Of a stretch of DNA of 64,000 bases, positions 8,978 through 16,889 are shown one piece after another. The translations under genes and the position numbers were made by a program. Under the pieces are notes generated by a model, which did no database searches, was not told where the DNA came from, and was given only the letters and a program-made list of their open reading frames with translations. Each line of letters starts with the position of its first letter. Position 1 is the stretch's first letter. The stretch is taken from contig NC_015416.1 in the NCBI RefSeq assembly GCF_000204415.1, forward strand, positions 2,944,627-3,008,626, given 5' to 3'. This DNA is from Methanothrix soehngenii GP6 (GTDB lineage: Archaea > Halobacteriota > Methanosarcinia > Methanotrichales > Methanotrichaceae).

Positions 8978-11146
8978 ATGAAAACAGGATTTGTCGTTGC
9001 ATTGTTGGCGATAGCTATGCTCTGCGCCTCTGCTATGGCGCAGGAGGATACAGCAAATGACTGGTATAAAAAAGGCCAGAGCTTGATTGCCACTGGATTC
9101 GGATACAACATCGATGAGGCTTTAGAGGCGTTCGATAATGCCATTCAAATCGAACCTCAAAATATCGATGCCTGGCTTGGCAAGGCCAAAAGCCTGGCCT
9201 ATATGGACGAGAAGAACGAGTCGCTTGAGGCATTCAGGAATATCCTAAATCTAACCAACGAGACCATAAAGGAGAATCCAGAAGATACAAGCGCCTGGCA
9301 GAGCAAAGGAATCGCCCTGGCAAGCCTTGGCAGAGAGGCAGAGGCCACAGATGCTTTTGAAAGATCCATTGAACTGCTCAACCAGAGCCTCCTGAACGAT
9401 CCAAAAGATGCCGAAGCCTGGTGGCTGAAGGCCGAGAATCTGGAATTATTGGGCAGGACCGATTCTGCGCTTGAGGCTTACGATAAGGTCATAGAGCTGA
9501 ACTCCTCTGAGGCTGTGGGGGCATGGATCCGTAAGTCAGACATCTTCTATGGACAGCCGGGAGGCTATAACCAGTCACAGGACGCCTTCGGCAAAGCGGT
9601 CGACCTGATGGAGGTCAACTCCACCAGCTTCATCTCCTTTTGGTATCCTGAAGGAGATCATACCATAATCCTGAACGAGTGGATGATCGACGGCCAGATA
9701 GTCAGAGTGGACTTTGGAAGATACAACAGATCCATTCAGGCATACGATGACCTGGTCCAGACCCGCACCAAATCCGGTCTCTTTGCCGCCTGGCAGAACA
9801 AGGGCAGAGCCATCACTCCCCTTGATACGACTCTAGGAAAGCCAAGCGAGTATCTTTTAGGATCGAGCCCCAACTGGGTGGTCTACAACTTCTCCAGTGC
9901 CGATTTTCCCGTCATTAACGGCTCAGCTGATTTGCAGGAGGGCTCATTCGAGGATAACAGCGCAGAGGACTGGTTCAACAGGGGCCAGGAGCTGCAAAGA
10001 AACGATTCTCATGAAGAGGCCCTCCAGGCTTTCGATAAAGCCATTGAGATCAATCAATCGTACGCCTTCGCCTGGGGTGGCAAGGGATATGTTCTCTACA
10101 ACATGGGCAGGTACGAGGAGGCAATAGCCGCCTGGGACAGAGCCATTGAGCTTGAGCCTGATGAGTTTTACTCAGGCAGCAAATGGGAGATGAAGGGAAA
10201 AGTCCTGGCGATCCTTGGCAGGAACGAGGAGAGTGCTCAGGCTTACGAAAGAGCGCTTGAGCTTGCGGATAAGGCTGTGACTGAGTACAAGACCTCAACA
10301 GACCTGAACCTCTCCGCTGCCTGGGGCTTTAAAGGACAGCTCCTCGACGACCAGGGAAGGTACGTAGAGGCTCTAGAGGCAGTGGCCAACTCCTCGAAGG
10401 CAAATCCAGAGGACGCATTTGCCTGGGCCGTCATGGGAGACATTCTGGCAGACCGTCTTGGCAGGTACAACGAATCAATCGAGTCTTACAATAAATCTCT
10501 GGAGATTGACCCGAAGAACATAGGAGCCCTGAGAGGAGAGGGATATGCTCTCGCAAGCCTTGGCAGGTACGAGGAGGCCCTAGAGTACTATAACAGGGCT
10601 CTGGAGATCGATTCTCGGTTTGCCAGAGCCTGGCAAGGCTTAGGAGATGCCCTCAGGAACATGGGCATGTACAACGAATCAATCCAGGCTTATGACAGGG
10701 CAATTGCGGAGATGCCGCAACAGCCACAATATGCCTTGATTGGAAAGGGCATGGCCCTCGACAGCCTGGGCAGATATGACGAAGCACAAGAGGATTACGA
10801 GCAAGCCCTGAAGGATTACGATGATGTCATCAAAAAGAATCCGAGAAATGCCCAGGTCATGTACAATCAGGGCAATGCCCTCCGGGGACTGCAGAGACAC
10901 AACGAATCTCTGCAGGCATACGACAGAGCCATTGAGCTGAATCCGGGATATATCGATGCCTGGCGCGGCAAGGCCATTGTGCTTCGAGCTCTTGGCGGCA
11001 ATGCCGAGGCAGAGGAGGCTTCCGCAAAAGCCATGGATCTGGGATACATGTCTGGAATGGTGACGGCGGTTGCCGGAAGCGGTCTCATTGTCGCCGAAAG
11101 GGCAGAGATGATGCCTGAGGCTGAGGAAACGGGGCCTCGAAGATGA
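8978..11146 (+). CDS. Large secreted TPR protein with an inserted non-TPR domain
   Basis: The start is ATG 8978, eight bases after GGAGG in the leader GGAGGTTTGCAAATG, which recurs before several genes here; the longer frame from 8891 reads through a TPR remnant. The 722-aa product has a signal peptide (MKTGFVVALLAIAMLCASAM, cut after AMA). Residues about 25-215 are TPR. Residues about 216-290 are a separate module (SFISFWYPEGDHTIILNEW, then GQIVRVDFGRYNRS) found in four other proteins of the window. A second long TPR block extends to about residue 685. The tail (GSGLIVAERAE) resembles the end of the lamin-tail-like domain in the genes at 16890 and 19463, though the domain itself is missing. 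Confidence 0.85.
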   Translation: MKTGFVVALLAIAMLCASAMAQEDTANDWYKKGQSLIATGFGYNIDEALEAFDNAIQIEPQNIDAWLGKAKSLAYMDEKNESLEAFRNILNLTNETIKENPEDTSAWQSKGIALASLGREAEATDAFERSIELLNQSLLNDPKDAEAWWLKAENLELLGRTDSALEAYDKVIELNSSEAVGAWIRKSDIFYGQPGGYNQSQDAFGKAVDLMEVNSTSFISFWYPEGDHTIILNEWMIDGQIVRVDFGRYNRSIQAYDDLVQTRTKSGLFAAWQNKGRAITPLDTTLGKPSEYLLGSSPNWVVYNFSSADFPVINGSADLQEGSFEDNSAEDWFNRGQELQRNDSHEEALQAFDKAIEINQSYAFAWGGKGYVLYNMGRYEEAIAAWDRAIELEPDEFYSGSKWEMKGKVLAILGRNEESAQAYERALELADKAVTEYKTSTDLNLSAAWGFKGQLLDDQGRYVEALEAVANSSKANPEDAFAWAVMGDILADRLGRYNESIESYNKSLEIDPKNIGALRGEGYALASLGRYEEALEYYNRALEIDSRFARAWQGLGDALRNMGMYNESIQAYDRAIAEMPQQPQYALIGKGMALDSLGRYDEAQEDYEQALKDYDDVIKKNPRNAQVMYNQGNALRGLQRHNESLQAYDRAIELNPGYIDAWRGKAIVLRALGGNAEAEEASAKAMDLGYMSGMVTAVAGSGLIVAERAEMMPEAEETGPRR

Positions 11147-11183
11147 GCCCCAATCTTTTTGCAGGGCTAAAGAAGGTTTGTAA

Positions 11184-13550
11184 ATGAAAGCGAGGCTCAT
11201 AGTTGTATTATTAGCGATAGTGATATTCTGTGTCTGTGCTGTGATAGTTCCATCCTATGCTTTGTCAAAGTGTGGAGATTGCGATGATAAAAATCCCTGC
11301 ACGAAGGATTACTGTGGGCCAAATGGCTGCGTCCATGAGCCGATAGACTGTGACATTGAAATAACCAGTCCCCCAGAGGTTACCGGTCCCGGCATAACCA
11401 GTCCCCCAGAGGTCACGAGTCCCGGCATAACCAGTCCCCCAGAGGTCACGAGTCCCGGCATAACCAGTCCCCCAGATATCACTAGTCCCGGCATAGCCAA
11501 TCCCCCAGAGGTCACAAGTCCCAGCATAGCCAATCCTCCGGAGATCACCAGTCCCAGCATAACCAATCCCCCAGAGGTCACAAGTCCCAGCATAACCAAT
11601 CCTCTGGAGGTCACCAGTCCCGGCATAGCCAATCCTCCGGAGGTCACCAGTCCCGGCATAGCCAATCCCCCGGAGGTCGCAAGTCCCAGCATAACCAATC
11701 CTCTGGAGGTCACAAGTCCCAGCATAACCAATCCTCCGGAGGTCACAAGTCCCAGCATAACCAATCCCCCCGAGGTCACAAGTCCTGGCATAGCCAATCC
11801 TCTGGAGGTCACCAGTCCCAGCATAACCAGTCCCCCTGAGGCCACAAGTCCTGGCATAGCCAATCCTCTGGAGGTCACGGGTCCCGGCATAACCAGTCCC
11901 CCGGATATCACGAGTCCCGACATAACCAGTCCCTCGGAGATCTCCAGTCCTGACATAACCAGTCCCTCAGAGAACCGCAGTCCCGACATAACCAATCCTC
12001 CGGAGATCACGAGTCCAGAAACCGCCAGCTTCCAAGTTACAAACAGTTCCCAAACGAATACAAGTGGAACCAGGGTAACAGGCTTTCCGATAAATAGCAG
12101 TGAATCGGGGGAATCCGGGACCTATCTCGCTAGCAATGCTTCAAAGACAACCTGGATTTTGGAAAACAATGTGGCATCAAATAATTCAAGCATAAATGGC
12201 CCGGCTAGAGCTGATGTATCTGGAATCATTAATTCCACTGAATCCGGCAATCAGAATACGGGAATTCTGCCAAATATGAACGCTAATACTTCCTTCATAG
12301 AATCAATGCCGACACAAGGGAATTCATCAATTCTGCAAAGCTCAGAAATCTCCATGAACAGCACCAATGAATCCATTACTGGAAATGAGTCCTCTGCCCT
12401 CCTTCATTTCTGTGATGATGGCAATGCCTGCACTGCAGATGCCTGGAATGGAAAAGAATGCGTTCATACTCCCGTAAACTGCGATGATGACAATCCCTGT
12501 ACAATCGATTCCTGCGAGAATGGGGTATGCACTCATAAGCAGAAAGACTGCGATGATCAAAACGAGAGCACAATAGACTATTGTTTGAATGGAGTGTGCG
12601 TCCATTCTTCAAAGAAATGCGATGACGGCAACGCTTGTACCATCGACACATGGAATGGAAACGAATGCGTTCACACCCCAGGGAATTGCGATGACGGCAA
12701 TGCCTGCACTGCCGACTCCTGCGAGAACGGGACATGTACTCATAGGCAAAAGAACTGCAATGACGGCAATCCTTGCACTGTCGACTCCTGTGTGAATGGA
12801 GAATGCTACCATATGGGAAAGAACTGCAATGACGGCAATCCTTGCACTGCTGACTCCTGTGTGAATGGAGAATGCTACCATAGAGGAAAGAACTGCGATG
12901 ACGGCAATGCTTGCACTATCGATGCCTGTGACGGCCGGGGCAAATGTATGCATCTGCGGAGGAACTGCGATGATGGGAATCCCTGCACAATCGATGAGTG
13001 TGATCCGTATTGGGGGTGCTCTCATACACCCGTGGTCTGTGGAGCTGGAAAGAGGTGTGTGAACGGCGTTTGTCAGACGATTTCCTCACCTCGGGCTGCC
13101 CCGAGCAGCTACACGATTCCACCCGGATCATCCATAAATCTGCCCTGGGGAACGGCAGTCACAGCCATCGGCTCTGCAAAGGTAGAGAATGGAGTTACAT
13201 ATGTTGCCGGACAGCCCCTTATATTCTCAAGACAGCTCGGCTACGATCAGGCCGCTCTTGCAGCCCAGGGAATAAGTCAGGCAGCTGGGAGCGCCGAGAT
13301 GGTGGGCCTCGCCTGGCAGAGCAATCCCTTCAGCGTTACCCTGATCAAGCCTGATGGGAGCAAGCTTTTCCCGGATAGCGACCGTCAGAATATAAAACAC
13401 GTCACTGGCACGAACTACGACTATTACTTCCTCAGAAATCCCGCAAAGGGTATATGGAATATCGAGATCAGGCCCATAAATCCGGGAAGCAGAGGAGAGA
13501 GCTTCTCATTGATCACGGGACTTGTGTCAGGAGCCGCTTTCGACCAATGA
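11184..13550 (+). CDS. Secreted repetitive protein: proline-rich 11-mers plus cysteine-rich 23-mers
   Basis: The 788-aa product has a signal peptide (residues 1-27), then one cysteine-rich unit (CGDCDDKNPCTKDYC). Next come 20 exact-length 11-residue repeats of the type ITSPPEVTSPG (bases 11361-12020), a linker rich in N, S and T (about residues 280-408), and nine cysteine-rich units of about 23 residues (CDDGNPCTIDSCENGVCTH type, bases about 12411-13070). A C-terminal beta-type domain of about 155 aa follows (SSYTIPPGSSINLPWGTAV onward). The cysteine units resemble short disulphide-rich modules with paired acidic residues that may bind calcium. It is probably a surface or sheath-associated stalk protein. 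It sits 37 bases after one TPR gene and 13 before another, so it is likely in the same operon. Confidence 0.8.
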   Translation: MKARLIVVLLAIVIFCVCAVIVPSYALSKCGDCDDKNPCTKDYCGPNGCVHEPIDCDIEITSPPEVTGPGITSPPEVTSPGITSPPEVTSPGITSPPDITSPGIANPPEVTSPSIANPPEITSPSITNPPEVTSPSITNPLEVTSPGIANPPEVTSPGIANPPEVASPSITNPLEVTSPSITNPPEVTSPSITNPPEVTSPGIANPLEVTSPSITSPPEATSPGIANPLEVTGPGITSPPDITSPDITSPSEISSPDITSPSENRSPDITNPPEITSPETASFQVTNSSQTNTSGTRVTGFPINSSESGESGTYLASNASKTTWILENNVASNNSSINGPARADVSGIINSTESGNQNTGILPNMNANTSFIESMPTQGNSSILQSSEISMNSTNESITGNESSALLHFCDDGNACTADAWNGKECVHTPVNCDDDNPCTIDSCENGVCTHKQKDCDDQNESTIDYCLNGVCVHSSKKCDDGNACTIDTWNGNECVHTPGNCDDGNACTADSCENGTCTHRQKNCNDGNPCTVDSCVNGECYHMGKNCNDGNPCTADSCVNGECYHRGKNCDDGNACTIDACDGRGKCMHLRRNCDDGNPCTIDECDPYWGCSHTPVVCGAGKRCVNGVCQTISSPRAAPSSYTIPPGSSINLPWGTAVTAIGSAKVENGVTYVAGQPLIFSRQLGYDQAALAAQGISQAAGSAEMVGLAWQSNPFSVTLIKPDGSKLFPDSDRQNIKHVTGTNYDYYFLRNPAKGIWNIEIRPINPGSRGESFSLITGLVSGAAFDQ
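11361..12020 (+). repeat. Twenty tandem 33-base coding repeats
   Basis: Twenty units of 33 bases, each encoding I-(T/A)-(S/N)-P-(P/L)-(E/D)-(V/I)-T-S-P-(G/S/D), run without a break in frame. The first units are almost the same in base sequence and later ones diverge (SPSEISSPD, SPSENRSPD). Such an array is prone to slippage, so copy number may vary between strains. Confidence 0.95.
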
Positions 13551-13563
13551 AGGAGGTTTGTAA

Positions 13564-15360
13564 ATGAAAGAGATATCTGCTATCGTAATGCTAACGATAG
13601 CTATGCTCTGCGCCTCTGCTATGGCGGAGAGTATGTCGGTTAATCAGACTGGAATAAGTGGGAACATATCGGAACGCAATCCCTTCCAGGATGTCGTTCA
13701 GGGATATGACCACGCCCTGCAGCTGGACCCCGGAAATGCCAGTGCCTGGTTGGGCAAGGCCCAGGTATCTCAAATTCTGGGAAATCAGATTGAATCTCGG
13801 GAATATTTCCAGAAGGCTCTCGATGCGACCAATGGGACCTTGAAGGATGATTCTCAGGATGCGAAAGCCTGGCAGGCAATGGGTGTAGCTCTGGCCGGCC
13901 TTGCCAGAAATGAGGAGGCAATAGGTGCCCTGGAAAGGTCAATAGAGATTTCAGACCAGAGGCTGGAGGAGAATCCGGAAGATATAGATTCGTTGTGGCA
14001 AAAAGCTGTAAGCTACGAGGCTCTGTACATGGATTATGCTGCCATCAAGGCATATGAAAAAGTCATAGAGCTGAACTCCAGCAAATCGGTGGGTGCCTGG
14101 ATCAGGATAGCCGACATACTCTTCGCAAAAGCTAACGGCTATAACGAATCGGTGGAAGCCTTCAATGAAGCAATTAGACTGATGCCTGACAATGCCAGCT
14201 GGGCAGGGGGTGTTGTCTCAGATCAAGGGAACTCTATTCTACGTACGGACGTCTGGCGGGATGATGATAAGATCCTCAGAGTAACCATCGGCAGCTATAA
14301 CAAGTCTACAAAGAAATTTGATTTCATCCAGCAGATTGTTTCAAGGCCGGCTTCCACCTGGTTGTTCAGAGACAACAGTATTGGCTTTTTACAGACAAGA
14401 GCCGAATTTGCAGCTTTAGCTGCCAATAGAATGCAGGAAAAAACTGATGGCTGGTATAAAACGAGTCAGGAACTTTTCAAGAAGGCATCATATGAAGAAT
14501 CTGTCGAAGCCCTCAACAGGGCCATTGAGCTTGATCCCCAAAATGCTACGCTCTGGGACGCTAAAGCCTCAAGCCTCGGCATTGCAGCCTCCTTTGACGG
14601 CAACCGCAGCCAGTACAACGAATCACTCAAGGCGCAGGACAAAGCCATTGAACTGGATCCAGGAAACTCCACATTGCATATTCACAAAGGCTTTTTCATC
14701 GCCAACCTGGCCGATTTGAGCGGGCACAAGAATGAGAGCCTGTACGAAGAAGCCATCAAGGAGTTTGATAAGGCCCTTGAGCTTGACCCGATGAATGAGG
14801 AAGCTTGGACCTACAAGGCATCAGTTCTCGATACTAGGCTGAACAAATCTGCGGAGGCCCTGCTCGCTTACGATAAAGCTATCGATCTTGATGGCGAAAA
14901 TGCAATTGACAATGAATCGCTGAGCAATGCCTGGAGCGGCAAGGGAACGGCCCTGGCAAAACTGGGAAGGTATAACGAGTCCTTTGAAGCCTTTGACAAA
15001 GCCATAGAGCTGAACCTGCAAGCCTCCGCCTTTGTCTGGCTCGCAAAGGGCGATGCCCTCAACCAGTCGGGAAGATATGAAGAGGCCGCTTTTGCATACG
15101 ATAAAGTCGTTGAACAGAATCCCGACTCCTCGCAGGCGCTGATAGCTCACGCTTACGGCAGCAAGGGAGATGCGCTAAGCGCCTGGGGAAAATACGATGA
15201 GGCGGTCATTGCCTACGATAATGCCATCGAGAACTACCCGTCGGAGCCTATGGGTGCACAGACCTGGCACAAAAAGGGCATTGCTCTCCAGGCGCTGGGC
15301 CGCACATCAGACGCAGATGCCGCCTTCGCAAAGGCAAAGGAGCTGGGATACGAAAAGTGA
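13564..15360 (+). CDS. Secreted TPR protein with the inserted domain
   Basis: The 598-aa product starts at ATG 13564 after AAGGAGGTTTGTAA. The signal peptide is MKEISAIVMLTIAMLCASAM with a cut after AMA. TPR units occupy about residues 40-205. The inserted module lies near residues 210-280 (NASWAGGVVSDQGNSILRT, DDKILRVTIGSYNKSTKKFD). A second TPR block from about 290 to the end follows, finishing AKAKELGYEK. The start lies 13 bases after the repetitive protein gene, so the two are co-transcribed. Confidence 0.85.
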   Translation: MKEISAIVMLTIAMLCASAMAESMSVNQTGISGNISERNPFQDVVQGYDHALQLDPGNASAWLGKAQVSQILGNQIESREYFQKALDATNGTLKDDSQDAKAWQAMGVALAGLARNEEAIGALERSIEISDQRLEENPEDIDSLWQKAVSYEALYMDYAAIKAYEKVIELNSSKSVGAWIRIADILFAKANGYNESVEAFNEAIRLMPDNASWAGGVVSDQGNSILRTDVWRDDDKILRVTIGSYNKSTKKFDFIQQIVSRPASTWLFRDNSIGFLQTRAEFAALAANRMQEKTDGWYKTSQELFKKASYEESVEALNRAIELDPQNATLWDAKASSLGIAASFDGNRSQYNESLKAQDKAIELDPGNSTLHIHKGFFIANLADLSGHKNESLYEEAIKEFDKALELDPMNEEAWTYKASVLDTRLNKSAEALLAYDKAIDLDGENAIDNESLSNAWSGKGTALAKLGRYNESFEAFDKAIELNLQASAFVWLAKGDALNQSGRYEEAAFAYDKVVEQNPDSSQALIAHAYGSKGDALSAWGKYDEAVIAYDNAIENYPSEPMGAQTWHKKGIALQALGRTSDADAAFAKAKELGYEK

Positions 15361-15401
15361 TTCCTTAATAATTTTTATTGCATCGAAAATGGGTGATTGA
15401 A

Positions 15402-16853
15402 TTGAACAAACGTCGAGTGGGGAAAAGACACAAATGCAGAGGGCTGTGGGCTGTTGCTCTGGGCATGCTGGCTGTCGCAGGACTATGTGCTTGTGTCACT
15501 GCACAGGAAAATACCACAGACTATTGGATGGACAAGGCTGAAGGGCTGACGCACAACGGCTCCTTCGAAGAGGCCATCTCAGCATTGGACGAGGCTCTGA
15601 ATATAGAGCCTGAAAATGAGACCGTCCTGATCCGCAAGGCTTGGTATCTAAGCGTAGTTGGCATGGCGAATGAGTCGGCCAAGGAATACGAGAGGGCTCT
15701 CTCCTTTCTGGATGAGGACTTGAAGAAGAATGCGAGCGATGCCGAGGCCTGGGAAAAAAAGGCCAGTGCCTTGAACAGTCTGAACAGGAACGAAGAATCC
15801 ATCAAGGCATATGAGAAGGCACTGGAAGTCTTCGACCAGAGAATAGAGAGGAACCAGTTGGATGCAGACGCCTGGATGGGCAGGGCCAATGTTCTCCTGA
15901 ACCTAGGTCGATGGGATGAGGCCCATGAGGCCTACGATGAAGTCACTGAACTCAAGCCGCAGGATTACAATGTCTGGTGGAGAAAGGCTGAGGTTATAAG
16001 CGGCATAGGGGACATCAATGAGTCGGTTGAAGCATACGATCGAGCCATCGGCCTGATACCTGCCAACGATACAGATGAGCTTGCCCTGGCTTATGCCTCC
16101 AAGAGCGAGAACCTGGCCTCTGTGGACAGATGGGAAGATGCCCTGGAGGCGGTCAATAAGTCTTTGGAGCTAAATCCCAGGAGCAGCACTTGGTGGCATT
16201 TCAAGGCATTTATTTTAACAGAGCTTGATCGAAAGGAAGAAGCTCTGGCAGCCTTCAATGAGGCCATCGGGCAGAATCCGGAGGATATCGGCAACTGGCA
16301 GTGGAAGGCCAGCCTTCTCGTCGAGATGAAGAGGTACAACGAGTCCTTGGAGGCCTATGATAAAGCAATCGAGCTGGCAGCAGAGAACAACACCGAAGAG
16401 CTGGCACAGACCTGGTTCTCCAAAGCATCAGCCTTGAACAAGACAGGCAGGAATGAGGAGGCAACAGATGCCTTCCAGAGGTCCCTGAAGCTTTATGATG
16501 AAGCGATAGCAGAGAACCCGGGCGATGTCAGCCTCCTGGAGGCGAAAGGCCGAGTGCTCTTCAATCTGGAAAGGTACGATGAGGCCATAGCCATCTATGA
16601 CCATATCCTTGAAACCACTCCGAGCGTCGAGCCAAGATTAACTCACATAACCACATGGATTGCCAGGGGAGATGCTCTCAGAGCTTTGGGCAGGAATGAG
16701 GAGGCTCTGGAGGAGTACAACAAGGCCATAGATATGAGCCCCAATTTCAGCACAGCCTGGCACGGGCTGGGAGAGGCGCAGAGGGCGCTGGGCCAAACCC
16801 ACAACGCGAGCATGTCGCTTCTAGTGGCACAGAAGCTGGGGTATGAGGAATGA
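15402..16853 (+). CDS. Secreted TPR protein
   Basis: The start is taken as TTG 15402 (reading MNKRRVGKRHK), preceded by GGGTGA; an upstream in-frame TTG at 15378 is possible. The same TTGAACAA start context recurs at 23618, 40465 and 43836. The 483-aa protein has a basic N-terminus, a hydrophobic segment (GLWAVALGMLAVAGLCACV), and about twelve TPR units. Unlike its neighbours it has no inserted domain. The last unit degenerates to MSLLVAQKLGYEE. It is 41 bases after the previous gene. Confidence 0.8.
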   Translation: MNKRRVGKRHKCRGLWAVALGMLAVAGLCACVTAQENTTDYWMDKAEGLTHNGSFEEAISALDEALNIEPENETVLIRKAWYLSVVGMANESAKEYERALSFLDEDLKKNASDAEAWEKKASALNSLNRNEESIKAYEKALEVFDQRIERNQLDADAWMGRANVLLNLGRWDEAHEAYDEVTELKPQDYNVWWRKAEVISGIGDINESVEAYDRAIGLIPANDTDELALAYASKSENLASVDRWEDALEAVNKSLELNPRSSTWWHFKAFILTELDRKEEALAAFNEAIGQNPEDIGNWQWKASLLVEMKRYNESLEAYDKAIELAAENNTEELAQTWFSKASALNKTGRNEEATDAFQRSLKLYDEAIAENPGDVSLLEAKGRVLFNLERYDEAIAIYDHILETTPSVEPRLTHITTWIARGDALRALGRNEEALEEYNKAIDMSPNFSTAWHGLGEAQRALGQTHNASMSLLVAQKLGYEE

Positions 16854-16889
16854 CCATAGCATTTTTGTAAAGTTAATGGGGGTTTGTGA

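Noticed and set aside
11309..12010. Long antisense open frame (233 codons) opposite the 11-mer array
   Set aside because: It exists only because the 33-base repeat has no stop in that frame; the composition is a simple repeat (SGLVMPGLVTSG) with no ribosome site.
11361..12020. 33-base repeats as a possible CRISPR array
   Set aside because: There are no spacers; units abut directly, stay in one reading frame and encode a regular peptide repeat.
12609..13025. Antisense frame opposite the cysteine-rich repeats
   Set aside because: It mirrors the repeats of the real gene and lacks start signals and family character.
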